Shown one piece after another: positions 17,169 to 26,255 of a stretch of 64,000 bases of DNA. How positions within the stretch are numbered: the stretch's first letter is position 1; every line of letters begins with the position of its first letter. The notes below the pieces were generated by a model, which did not search any database, had not been told where the DNA came from, and saw nothing but the letters and a program-made list of their open reading frames with translations. This DNA comes from Candidatus Gastranaerophilales bacterium (GTDB taxonomy: Bacteria; Cyanobacteriota; Vampirovibrionia; Gastranaerophilales; Gastranaerophilaceae): assembly GCA_944323625.1 (NCBI GenBank), contig CALUTD010000003.1, positions 62,001-126,000 of the forward strand. The letters run 5' to 3'. A program made the translations under genes and the position numbers.

Positions 17169-17209
17169 TTTTTATTTAATTTAGGTTATGAGCGGAAAGG
17201 AAGGTCATA

Positions 17210-17743
17210 ATGAAAAGAGATAAACATTATAAATCTCAGTCAAATGATAATGCCCCGTTTGAATACATTAATAAAAGAGAATTACTTGAGAAGATTACGC
17301 CTCTAATTGATAACACTCTGATGAGATTCGGGCTTATTCCGGTTGAAACGGAACTCGTAAAAGAAAATCATAGATGGTTTCTAAGAATTTTTATTTACTC
17401 AACCGAAAGAGATGTTAACCTTGATGACTGCGAAAATGTTTCAAGAAGTCTATCCGACTTTTTGGAAGAACTTATACCATTTAAATATTATTTGGAGGTA
17501 AGTTCCCCCGGAATTGAAAGAAAATTAAAATCAGATAAAGAGTATCTTATTTTTAAAGGTAAAGATATATTTTTAAAATTAAAAGAATCACCGGATGAAT
17601 CGGGCGAAAAACAATTTGTCGCCAAAATAGTAGATTTTGATGAAAATGAAGGTCTAACCGTTTATACATATAAAGATAAAATAAATATAATAATAAAAAA
17701 AGATAATATTATATCGGCAAAATTATACTCAAGTGAAATATAG
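17210..17743 (+). CDS. rimP: Ribosome maturation factor RimP
   Basis: 177 residues. It assists 30S subunit assembly. Family signatures are the segment LRIFIYSTERDVNLDDCENVSRSLS (read 113-190 bases into the domain) and LEVSSPGIERKL, followed by an SH3-like C-terminal domain (KDIFLKLKE, GLTVYTYKDK). The N-terminus has a 20-residue polar extension. It lies 10 bases before nusA, the conserved rimP-nusA order. Confidence 0.93.
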   Translation: MKRDKHYKSQSNDNAPFEYINKRELLEKITPLIDNTLMRFGLIPVETELVKENHRWFLRIFIYSTERDVNLDDCENVSRSLSDFLEELIPFKYYLEVSSPGIERKLKSDKEYLIFKGKDIFLKLKESPDESGEKQFVAKIVDFDENEGLTVYTYKDKINIIIKKDNIISAKLYSSEI

Positions 17744-17753
17744 GAGAGAAACA

Positions 17754-18983
17754 ATGATTAAAATCGGAACGGCATTATTTGAAGCTTGTGAAGAATTAGA
17801 AAGAGAAAAAGGAATTTCTAAAGAAGTTATTATTGATTCCTTATGTGATGCAATGGTTACAGCATATAAAAAACACATAAAACAAAAAGATGTACCGAAT
17901 GTAGAAGCCATACTTGATGAACAAACAGGCGAAATCGGTGTATTCAGAACAAAACTGGTTGTTGAAAATGTTGAAAACCCTGATTTGGAAATATCTTTAG
18001 AAGATGCAAAAGAAATTGATGAAGATGTTGAGCTTGAAGATGAAGTAAAAATTGAAGTAACACCCGAAAACTTCGGACGTATTGCGGCGCAGAGTGCAAA
18101 ACAGGTTATTACTCAAAGAATCAGAGAAGCTGAAAGAAAGCTCGTTCTTGATGAGTTTATGGAAAAGAAAGGCACTTTAACAACCGGTATAATTCAACGT
18201 GTTGAAAATAGAAATGTAATTGTTAATATCGGAAAAACAGATGCAATTATGCCCCAAAAAGAACAAATTCCGGGAGAATACTATAAACCCGGCAACAGAA
18301 TAAGAGTTTTTGTTCTTAATGTTAAAGAAACATCAAGACTTCCTCAGGTTATTGTTTCTCACGCTCATGCAGAAATAGTCAGAGAATTGTTTGAACTTGA
18401 AGTTCCTGAAATAGAAGACGGAATTGTTGAGATTAAATCAATCTCAAGAGAAGCCGGCTACAGAACAAAAATTGCAGTCTCAAGCAATGACCCCGATGTT
18501 GATTCCGTCGGAGCTTGTATAGGCCCAAGAGGAAGCAGAATTCAAACTATTATCGGAGAACTTAAAAATGAAAAAATCGATATAGTAAGATATTCTGATA
18601 ATCCTGTAGAATATATTGTAAATGCGCTTTCTCCGGCAAGAATAATATCGGTTGATATTTTAGCTGATGACGAATTTTCTAAAGAAGCGTTTGTTATCGT
18701 TCCTGATGACCAGTTAAGTCTTGCAATCGGACGCGACGGACAAAACGTAAGACTTGCACATAAGTTAACAGGATGGAAAATAGACATAAAGAGTGAATCT
18801 CAAGCAGAAAAAATGGAATATTCTCCGGCTGTCCAAACTCAAGATGAGCCCGATGAACAACCTGAAGATGAAGTTGATGAAATCGCCGAAGAAATAAGAG
18901 AAGAGCAGGAATATGCTCTTGATGAAGAAGATACAGCTGAATTTGAAGGCAATGAAGAAGCTGAAAGTACAAATGCAGAATAA
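17754..18983 (+). CDS. nusA: Transcription termination/antitermination factor NusA
   Basis: 409 residues from the ATG at 17754, which has AGGAGAG upstream; an earlier in-frame ATG would overlap rimP. Order: N-terminal RNAP-binding domain to about 125, S1 domain (RVENRNVIVNIGKTDAIMP), then two KH domains (VDSVGACIGPRGSRIQTI and LAIGRDGQNVRLAHKL). It ends with an acidic tail of about 70 residues in place of the AR repeats of E. coli. ylxR, infB and rbfA, which often follow, are absent; a terminator comes at once. Confidence 0.96.
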   Translation: MIKIGTALFEACEELEREKGISKEVIIDSLCDAMVTAYKKHIKQKDVPNVEAILDEQTGEIGVFRTKLVVENVENPDLEISLEDAKEIDEDVELEDEVKIEVTPENFGRIAAQSAKQVITQRIREAERKLVLDEFMEKKGTLTTGIIQRVENRNVIVNIGKTDAIMPQKEQIPGEYYKPGNRIRVFVLNVKETSRLPQVIVSHAHAEIVRELFELEVPEIEDGIVEIKSISREAGYRTKIAVSSNDPDVDSVGACIGPRGSRIQTIIGELKNEKIDIVRYSDNPVEYIVNALSPARIISVDILADDEFSKEAFVIVPDDQLSLAIGRDGQNVRLAHKLTGWKIDIKSESQAEKMEYSPAVQTQDEPDEQPEDEVDEIAEEIREEQEYALDEEDTAEFEGNEEAESTNAE

Positions 18984-19003
18984 GCTTGTATAAATAATCT
19001 TAA

Positions 19004-19032
19004 AAAGATGAAGGAGAAATTCCTTCATCTTT
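19004..19032 (+). terminator. Intrinsic terminator of rimP-nusA
   Basis: 12-bp stem AAAGATGAAGGA / TCCTTCATCTTT with a 5-base loop, then TTTTTC. It starts 21 bases after the nusA stop. Confidence 0.85.
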
Positions 19033-19102
19033 TTTTCATGAACAATAAATTGAAAGCAGGTAACATTGGTTTATAGCATAAATAATATCGGTAAAACAAA
19101 TA

Positions 19103-21775
19103 TTATTGTTTTATATCGGGAAGTGAATCTTTTGATATCCCTAAATGTTCAAAGTATTCAAATTCGGGTCCTCTTTTACCGGGTTGTATCCAACTGAAAT
19201 CCTCTGACAGTGAATCTGTTACCATTTTTTCATATTTAGTTTTATCGTTAAAGTATATATTAAGTCCTTTTTTCATTACTTCATAAAATTCTTTTGAAGT
19301 AAGTGGTTTAGATTTATCGGTTAGAATACCGTTATTTTTTCCGTTCCTGTTTACAGTATCAACAATACCTCCTACAGCACTTCCTATAACAGGAGTACCT
19401 ACGGCAAAAGCTTCGCTTTGTGTAAGTCCGCACGGTTCAAATATGCTCGGAAGCAAGAAGAAATCAGATGCCGCAGCCATTGCCGTCATAGGCGCAAATC
19501 CATGCGCAAATACTATTCTGTCGGAATCTTCTTTTGCCAGTTTGTTTTCTTTTAGTTCTTCAATATATTTTCTTTGTGCTCCATTTTCACCGTCTTGACC
19601 TGCAATATAGAATATCGGTTTAGGTTTTCCCGGAAAATCTTTTTCCCAGTTATTCATTAGCATTTCAATTGCTTCTGTCATTATATTCACGCCTTTTTGT
19701 GAAACCAATCTTCCGACAGAAGTAATAATAGGAGTTTGTTCAAGTTCTTCTTCCGTTAACTTTGGAAGCTCTGTATTTGCGGCTCTATCTACAAATTCAA
19801 GTCTTGATGAAAGTTCTCTTACTTTCTGTACCTCTTCTGATGTATTATTTTCATCATTTTTCATTGAGAGAGGTAATATATAATTATTATAGAAATCGGA
19901 CTTATTTTGCGTTCTTGCATCCATAATTTCTTTTGGAGAAGATTGTTTATTATAAGTCTTAAAATCCAAGCCTGTTTGATTTTTTATAGTATTTTTTCGT
20001 GCTTCTATAGATAAATTATCAAAGTCATTTCCGTTAATTATACCTTTTAATGTTCCGGTATTATTTCTTTGATTAAGCGCCCATCTTAATTCATCCGCTA
20101 ATTCGGGGTGATTTTCGGAAATTATTTCATTCGCATAATTTTGTGATACGGGATGGAAATAGTCGCTTAAACAAATTCCTATATTTAGCAGGTTTGTATG
20201 ATTTCTTGATGAATCATGCCTGTTTAAAAGCAGTACATTATCCAAATTTTTTAAACCTTCATCGTCAGGGTCAGTCTTTCTAGAGTCGGTTTTTGCGTTA
20301 TTTACTATATCATAGGTATAATCATCAAAAAGGGTATTTAATACATTAGAAGTTGCCTGATATCTTTGAGTATCGTCATTGTTATTTCTTGTAGATCCCT
20401 GATACATTGCATTATGGCCTATTGTTATTATTCGCATATCTTTTAATTTTTCTGCCGCATTATCAGATAACTGTCCGTATGCATTTTCCATAGGCGCCTT
20501 ATATCTTGCAAGCGCCGCAACGGGCGAGGCCTGCCAATCATTTAAAATAAGCCCGTCAGGTGCTTCAATGGAATCAAACGCCGATTTGTTATCAATTTTT
20601 AAATCTTTTACGCTGGTTATATCTTCTTTTGCTTTTGCAAATTCATATACGGCTTTTGAGAAGAATGCAAATTTTTCGGGTTCTTCTGTTTTATTGTTAG
20701 ATTCATATATTGTTCCGTTAAAATAATTATCATTCTTAACAAAAACAAGCTGTTTGTCATTGCCGTCTTTATCTTTTGTATTACTTACATATATTTCAAC
20801 ATTTTGAGGAATTAATTTACCGTTTTGGTAGCTGTCTGTCTTAAATGCGGCGGCTTTTTCCAAATTAAACTCTTTACCTTTATAGGTATAAATATATTTT
20901 CCGTTTTCTTCTCTGAAATTTGCAATACCGTTTTGTTGATACATAGGAATAAATGCGGGCATTTTTACTCCGAGTTTAACGGCATTATTTTGTACTTCTG
21001 CAGGCACTGAACCCAAACCGCCTTCTTTTATAGGACTAAATTCAGATGTTATAGACCATATTACAGGATTTTCTTTATCTATAGGTTTGACATCCGCTGC
21101 TTGATACAAATATTTCGGTGCGGATGTCTGTATATCTTTTATTGCTTTATCGTATTTTTGTTCATTTCTGTTTAAAGAATCATTATTAACCAAAAGAGGA
21201 ATTCCGTTTACGGATTTTGCATATTTTTTTGAAAGACTTCCACCGTTTTTTGTCAGTGCAATATTTGCACTATTTATAGCAGTATTAGATTTATTATCTA
21301 TATTGTCGACTCTGCTTCCGATTTTTTCTGCTACTTTTTCTTTATCGTCACTCGTGAGTTCTCCTGCTTTATATGCCCCTGTTAACCCTGCAACAGCAAG
21401 CAGTGCACGCCATATATCCTTATTATCTTTTTGAACATTTTGACTGACATTTTTGGAGATATTTGCAACTTGTTCATCTGTCTTGACTCTCAAAGAATTT
21501 ACTTCTTTTGCAAGTTTTTTAATTTCATTTTTCATATTCAAAGAATTTTTTTGAGATATCTTATATGTAATTAAAGCAGTAATTGGAATTGCAGCCATTG
21601 GTATTACAACAGGAGCAGCTGCTTTTGCAGTTTTAATTATTTTCTCTTTTCGACTTTCTTCAGAAATTTTCTCTGATGTGTTTTTTTGCACTTCCTTTTC
21701 AGCAGAAGTTTTTGCACTGCTAAAATTTGCGGAAGGTATACTGTTTGAAATATCAGAAAACACATTCATACTCAT
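19103..21775 (-). CDS. Membrane-anchored glycogen/starch synthase-like GT5 protein
   Basis: 890 residues from the ATG at 21775-21773 (AAAGGG 7-12 bases upstream), about 400 longer than ordinary GlgA. Residues 1-45 are polar (MSMNVFSDISNSIPSANF), 49-72 an Ala/Pro/Ile-rich membrane segment, 80-230 coiled-coil-like and a second hydrophobic patch (122-137). From 237 on it is a GT5 enzyme: SEFSPIKEGGLGSV holds the K-x-G-G-L ADP-glucose site (K250), NDWQASPVAA follows, and PSIFEPCGLTQSEAF gives E780 and E788 of the E-x7-E motif. It contains a long insertion between the two Rossmann halves. It may make a glucan at the membrane; no glgB/glgC is nearby. Confidence 0.82.
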   Translation of the reverse strand: MSMNVFSDISNSIPSANFSSAKTSAEKEVQKNTSEKISEESRKEKIIKTAKAAAPVVIPMAAIPITALITYKISQKNSLNMKNEIKKLAKEVNSLRVKTDEQVANISKNVSQNVQKDNKDIWRALLAVAGLTGAYKAGELTSDDKEKVAEKIGSRVDNIDNKSNTAINSANIALTKNGGSLSKKYAKSVNGIPLLVNNDSLNRNEQKYDKAIKDIQTSAPKYLYQAADVKPIDKENPVIWSITSEFSPIKEGGLGSVPAEVQNNAVKLGVKMPAFIPMYQQNGIANFREENGKYIYTYKGKEFNLEKAAAFKTDSYQNGKLIPQNVEIYVSNTKDKDGNDKQLVFVKNDNYFNGTIYESNNKTEEPEKFAFFSKAVYEFAKAKEDITSVKDLKIDNKSAFDSIEAPDGLILNDWQASPVAALARYKAPMENAYGQLSDNAAEKLKDMRIITIGHNAMYQGSTRNNNDDTQRYQATSNVLNTLFDDYTYDIVNNAKTDSRKTDPDDEGLKNLDNVLLLNRHDSSRNHTNLLNIGICLSDYFHPVSQNYANEIISENHPELADELRWALNQRNNTGTLKGIINGNDFDNLSIEARKNTIKNQTGLDFKTYNKQSSPKEIMDARTQNKSDFYNNYILPLSMKNDENNTSEEVQKVRELSSRLEFVDRAANTELPKLTEEELEQTPIITSVGRLVSQKGVNIMTEAIEMLMNNWEKDFPGKPKPIFYIAGQDGENGAQRKYIEELKENKLAKEDSDRIVFAHGFAPMTAMAAASDFFLLPSIFEPCGLTQSEAFAVGTPVIGSAVGGIVDTVNRNGKNNGILTDKSKPLTSKEFYEVMKKGLNIYFNDKTKYEKMVTDSLSEDFSWIQPGKRGPEFEYFEHLGISKDSLPDIKQ

Positions 21776-21920
21776 ATAAGACCCTTTATAGATGCACAAA
21801 AATATAAATTGCCTGAAAGTTAAAATGTGCTTTTATTTTAGTATATGTTAAAATATTGTTACAAATAATTTAAATTTTTCATTATAAAATATACACATCG
21901 GTTTAGTTTAGAAGGTAAAT

Positions 21921-23732
21921 ATGAAATTAAAAGATACACAAGCACTTACTTCATTTGATTACAGCTGGTTATTAAAAAGAATATTTCCCTATGTAAAACC
22001 ATTCTTGGGAAGAGTAATACTCGGTTTTTTAATTGCAGTACCGGTAGGCCTTCTTGACGGTGTTGTATCCTTTTCTTTAAAACCATATATGGACTATGTT
22101 ATAGGGAAACAAGACCTTGCATTTGCAGGCTTTATAATACCGTATATTGCACTTGCTTATGCCATGCCTTTTTTAGTTGTATTTTTTGCTTTGATTCAGG
22201 GCTTACTAAGATATCTAAATTCTTATTTAACGGATTGGACAAGTTTAAAAATAACAAATGCAGTAAAAAATGATTTATTTGCCCGTCTTGTATATATGGA
22301 TACTTCATTTTTTGACATTAATTCATCAGGCATGATAATAAACAGATATCTTTCTGACCCTGATACGGCTTCAAGAGGAGTAGTTGACCAAATAAAAACT
22401 TTTATAATAAGCTTATTCGGAGCTTTATCTTTGGTGGTTGTTATGCTATATAGTTCCTGGAAACTTGCTCTTGTCGGAGTTTTGGTTCTAGGTGTCGCAT
22501 TTTTACCTGTATTTTTAATCAGGAAAAAAATTAAATCCGTTTCAAATCAAAATACAGTAATTATTGGTGACATCATGACAACTATGAATGAAACATATTC
22601 GGGAAATAAAGTAGTTACTGCTTATAATTTGCAGGAAAGACAAAAAGCAAGCTTCTTAAGAGGGATTAATGAAAGTTTTAATGTGTCAATTTCTCTGACA
22701 AAAAGAGTAGGTTGGATGTCACCTGTTATGTATTTAATTGCTTCTTTCGGAATTGCATTTGTACTTTTTTACGGAACAAAATTGATATATTTGGGACACA
22801 TGACTGCGGGTTCTTTTGCATCATTTGTTACTTCCTTGCTGTTATTATATAAGCCGGTTAAAACCCTGGGGAATACACTTACAAGCATACAAAATACTTT
22901 TGTTGCAATGGGCAGGGTTTTTGAATTATTTGATTATGTTCCTAAAATAAAAGACAACGAAAATACGGTTGCTATCAGAGAAATTCAAGAAGGTATAACA
23001 TTTGATAATGTAAGTTTTAGCTATAACAGTGAAAATACTGTACTGAAAAATATAAATTTAAATGTAAAAAAAGGCGAAACAATAGCAATTGTCGGAAATT
23101 CAGGCGGAGGCAAATCTACACTTGTAAACCTGTTGCCAAGATTCTATGATGTTTCTGAAGGCTCAATAAAATTTGATGGTACAGATATTAGAAGTTTTAA
23201 ACTTAAAGATTTAAGAAACAGTATATCATTTGTTTTTCAGGATAATTTCCTGTTTACCGGGACAATTAAAGAAAATATTTTGCTTGCAAAAAACAATGCT
23301 ACAGATGAGGATTTAAATCGTGCAATAAAAGCTTCACACCTTGAAGAAGTTATTGACATGCTCCCTGACGGAATTGAAACCGTATTAGGAGAAAGAGGTT
23401 TAACACTTTCGGGCGGTCAAAGACAAAGAGTTGCCATTGCAAGAGCAATGATTCGTAATACTCCTATTATAATACTTGATGAAGCTACATCTGCATTAGA
23501 TAATGAATCTGAAGCTGTAGTACAAAAAGCTTTGGATAATTTGACCGAAAATAAAACAGTTTTTGTAATAGCTCACAGGCTTTCCACAATTAAAAATGCC
23601 GATAGAATAGCAGTAATTAATAACGGAGAACTGGCGGAACTTGGTACTCATGAAGAATTACTTTCCATAAATGACGGTTTATACAAACATCTTTATGAAA
23701 TGCAGTTTAATAAAGTGGAAGCAGAGGTATAA
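21921..23732 (+). CDS. MsbA-type ABC exporter (lipid/LPS flippase)
   Basis: 603 residues, a fused half-transporter: six membrane helices in the first 330 residues, then the nucleotide-binding domain. It has Walker A GNSGGGKST, Q-loop FVFQDN, signature LSGGQRQRVAIARAM, Walker B IIILDEATSALD and H-loop IAHRLST. Length and order fit MsbA and related lipid A/glycolipid flippases. The UDP-sugar enzyme and outer-membrane protein downstream support an envelope role. Its stop codon directly abuts the next start. Substrate assignment to lipid A is inference. Confidence 0.88.
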   Translation: MKLKDTQALTSFDYSWLLKRIFPYVKPFLGRVILGFLIAVPVGLLDGVVSFSLKPYMDYVIGKQDLAFAGFIIPYIALAYAMPFLVVFFALIQGLLRYLNSYLTDWTSLKITNAVKNDLFARLVYMDTSFFDINSSGMIINRYLSDPDTASRGVVDQIKTFIISLFGALSLVVVMLYSSWKLALVGVLVLGVAFLPVFLIRKKIKSVSNQNTVIIGDIMTTMNETYSGNKVVTAYNLQERQKASFLRGINESFNVSISLTKRVGWMSPVMYLIASFGIAFVLFYGTKLIYLGHMTAGSFASFVTSLLLLYKPVKTLGNTLTSIQNTFVAMGRVFELFDYVPKIKDNENTVAIREIQEGITFDNVSFSYNSENTVLKNINLNVKKGETIAIVGNSGGGKSTLVNLLPRFYDVSEGSIKFDGTDIRSFKLKDLRNSISFVFQDNFLFTGTIKENILLAKNNATDEDLNRAIKASHLEEVIDMLPDGIETVLGERGLTLSGGQRQRVAIARAMIRNTPIIILDEATSALDNESEAVVQKALDNLTENKTVFVIAHRLSTIKNADRIAVINNGELAELGTHEELLSINDGLYKHLYEMQFNKVEAEV

Positions 23733-24662
23733 ATGAACAATATACTTGTTACGGGAGGCGCCGGTTTTGTCGGCTCAAATTTATGCGAAAGACTTCTAAA
23801 TGATGGAAATAAAGTAATTTGTCTTGATAATTTTTTTACGGGAAAAAAAGAAAATATAAAGAAGTTTGAAAATAATAAAAATTTTACATTGATTGAACAC
23901 GATATTATTGATGAAATTGATATAAAAAATATAAATCAAATTTATAATCTTGCATGTCCGGCTTCACCACCTCATTACCAGTTTGACCCTATAAAAACAA
24001 CAAAAACATCAGTTTTTGGCATAATAAATATGTTAAACCTTGCGCAAAAAAATAACGCTAAAATACTTCAGGCAAGTACAAGCGAGGTATACGGAGACCC
24101 TAAAATTCACCCTCAAACAGAAGATTATTGGGGAAATGTTAATCCTGTCGGAATAAGAAGCTGCTATGATGAAGGAAAGCGCTGCGCCGAATCTCTTATG
24201 ACTGATTACAACAGAATGTACGGCACTAAAATTGCAATAGCAAGAATATTTAATACTTACGGACCCAAAATGTCAATTAATGACGGACGTGTAGTATCTA
24301 ACTTTATTATTCAGGCTTTAAACAATGAACCAATAACAGTATACGGTTCGGGTAGTCAAACAAGATCTTTTTGCTATATTGATGATTTAGTTGACGGATT
24401 AATAAAATTGATGGACAATAATTACACGGAACCTTTCAATATAGGAAACCCTGATGAGCATACTATTTTAGAATTTGCTAACTTAATTATTAAAATGACA
24501 GATTCAAAATCGGAAATTATATTTAAACCTCTGCCGCAGGATGACCCGGTTAAAAGAAAACCCAATATATCAAAAGCTCAAAAATTTTTATGTTATAATC
24601 CTAAAGTTACGTTGGAATCAGGAATTCTGCATACTATTAACTATTTTAAAAACCTAATATAA
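23733..24662 (+). CDS. UDP-glucuronate decarboxylase (UDP-xylose synthase)-like
   Basis: 309 residues, extended SDR fold. [16 protein letters not shown] is the NAD site, and STSEVYGDP followed by [19 protein letters not shown] supplies the catalytic S/T and the Y-x3-K. The [17 protein letters not shown] block is the hallmark of UXS enzymes, which turn UDP-glucuronate into UDP-xylose. The start ATG follows the exporter stop without a gap, so translation is coupled. Product use in LPS or another envelope glycan is inferred from context. Confidence 0.88.
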   Translation: MNNILVTGGAGFVGSNLCERLLNDGNKVICLDNFFTGKKENIKKFENNKNFTLIEHDIIDEIDIKNINQIYNLACPASPPHYQFDPIKTTKTSVFGIINMLNLAQKNNAKILQASTSEVYGDPKIHPQTEDYWGNVNPVGIRSCYDEGKRCAESLMTDYNRMYGTKIAIARIFNTYGPKMSINDGRVVSNFIIQALNNEPITVYGSGSQTRSFCYIDDLVDGLIKLMDNNYTEPFNIGNPDEHTILEFANLIIKMTDSKSEIIFKPLPQDDPVKRKPNISKAQKFLCYNPKVTLESGILHTINYFKNLI

Positions 24663-24665
24663 GAC

Positions 24666-25781
24666 ATGAAAAAGTTATTAACTACAAGTTTAATATTTTT
24701 GTCCGCTTCAAGCTGTTTTGCAATTGAAGAAATTACTTTGCCAAAAGAATCTTTAAATTTAGACTATATATCAGATGTATATTATGGTAAAGCGGAAAAT
24801 CAAAAAGATATTTCTCCCGTTTTCAAACTTTTTACACAAAAGGGGCTTGAATTTGAAAATTCAAAAATAAATTCTGTTAAAGCTTCTTTTGTATACAGCG
24901 GTCAATTAACATTCTTGCAAGGAAAACATCAAAGCAGTTATTTGAATCATAATTTTAATGTTGTAGAACCTATGATAACCGTTAAATTTAATGATAACAA
25001 ATCTAAAGCAATGTTTGACATAAATCTTACAAGGACAATTGCAGGTCATCCAAACAGTTTTACCGAAAAAATAAATCAAATATTTGTATCACACGATATT
25101 ACACCTAATCAGACAATTTTAATAGGTCAAGGAGATAGAATTCCCAATACTTTTAACGGAGCTCTTTCAACAATGGCACAAGAAATGGTTTTAAAATCAC
25201 AGCTTGGCAGAACTATTGGTGATTATCGTTCTGTAGGTATCAGAAATATTGCTTCATATAAATACCTTGATTATGATATAGGTTTATATGACAGCACAAG
25301 GTTTATGAGAGATTTCGGACAAGGTTTAGATTTTGCTGGATGTATACTAATTAAACCGTTTGCAGATGTTGAAAGTGATAATTTGGATTTTAAGTTCGGT
25401 GCAGCCTACAATATCGGAGAATATTATTATAATTATAACCAGTATTCTTTATATTCAAGTTATGATAACAAAAATTTTCATATTAAAGCCGAATACGCAA
25501 ATGCAGACGGGTATAATAATGCAGTAAATTCTCAAAACAAAGCAGATGGGTTTTACGTTACTGCATCTTATGATATAAATCCTAAATTCTCTCTTATAGG
25601 AAGATATGATTATTTTACTCCGAATAAAGCCGTTTCAAACACAAATACTCAGGAATATACAGCGGGAATAACATATAAACCTTATAAAAATATGAAAATT
25701 ATGTTGAACTATGTAAGAAGAAATTATTCGGATAAACCCGATTCAAATATGCTTTTATTTGCTACAAGGTTTATTATTTAG
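24666..25781 (+). CDS. Outer-membrane beta-barrel porin-like protein
   Basis: 371 residues with a signal peptide (MKKLLTTSLIFLSASSCFA). The body has alternating amphipathic strands with many Tyr and Asn (YNIGEYYYNYNQYSLYSSY, YFTPN, EYTAGITYKPYKN) and ends in a strand MLLFATRFII, typical of a barrel terminus, though the last residue is Ile rather than Phe. No family is recognised with certainty. It lies 3 bases after the UXS gene and implies a true outer membrane. Confidence 0.75.
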   Translation: MKKLLTTSLIFLSASSCFAIEEITLPKESLNLDYISDVYYGKAENQKDISPVFKLFTQKGLEFENSKINSVKASFVYSGQLTFLQGKHQSSYLNHNFNVVEPMITVKFNDNKSKAMFDINLTRTIAGHPNSFTEKINQIFVSHDITPNQTILIGQGDRIPNTFNGALSTMAQEMVLKSQLGRTIGDYRSVGIRNIASYKYLDYDIGLYDSTRFMRDFGQGLDFAGCILIKPFADVESDNLDFKFGAAYNIGEYYYNYNQYSLYSSYDNKNFHIKAEYANADGYNNAVNSQNKADGFYVTASYDINPKFSLIGRYDYFTPNKAVSNTNTQEYTAGITYKPYKNMKIMLNYVRRNYSDKPDSNMLLFATRFII

Positions 25782-25812
25782 TATAATAATTGAAGGAGTG
25801 GAGTTTATATAA

Positions 25813-26250
25813 ATGACAAATGACAAAATAAAAATTTTACCGATTGAAAAAATAGTTTCGGTCCTTTCTTACGTTACAATGGGAATTATAGGTTTAATTT
25901 GGATTATAATCGCACATTTTATGAACAGAAAAATCAAATATTTTCTTTTGTACAATATTGTCCAATCAATGATTATATCTATAATTCTTGCAATATTTAA
26001 ACTTTTAACGGATATTTTGCTTCTTTTGGTTTCTAAAATTCATTTTTTAGATTTTCTCGCAGCAATTGTTAACCTTTTGATTTCCGTTAAAATAGTGAGA
26101 TTCCAAACTATAGGTCTTTCTTTTTCTTTAATAGAACTTTTGGTATTTTTGCTTTTGGTATATATTTGTATAGGCATATTTTTCGGAAGAATATTCTATA
26201 TACCGTTTTTAACTGATTTTATGCAGAAAATACTCAGAAAATCAAAATAA
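25813..26250 (+). CDS. Four-helix membrane protein, possibly Tic20-like
   Basis: 145 residues, start ATG at 25813; the best upstream SD is GAAGGAGTGGAG at 25792-25803, rather distant. Hydrophobic stretches lie near residues 17-35, 48-72, 78-95 and 105-128. The opening VLSYVTMGIIGLIWIIIAHF and a HxxxS-type region loosely recall cyanobacterial Tic20-like/DUF4870 proteins, but this is a weak resemblance. It is the last gene of the msbA cluster. Confidence 0.65.
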   Translation: MTNDKIKILPIEKIVSVLSYVTMGIIGLIWIIIAHFMNRKIKYFLLYNIVQSMIISIILAIFKLLTDILLLLVSKIHFLDFLAAIVNLLISVKIVRFQTIGLSFSLIELLVFLLLVYICIGIFFGRIFYIPFLTDFMQKILRKSK

Positions 26251-26255
26251 GTTTT

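Noticed and set aside
17733-17753. Earlier start of nusA at 17733
   Set aside because: The additional seven residues overlap the rimP end and have no Shine-Dalgarno, while ATG 17754 has AGGAGAG at proper spacing.
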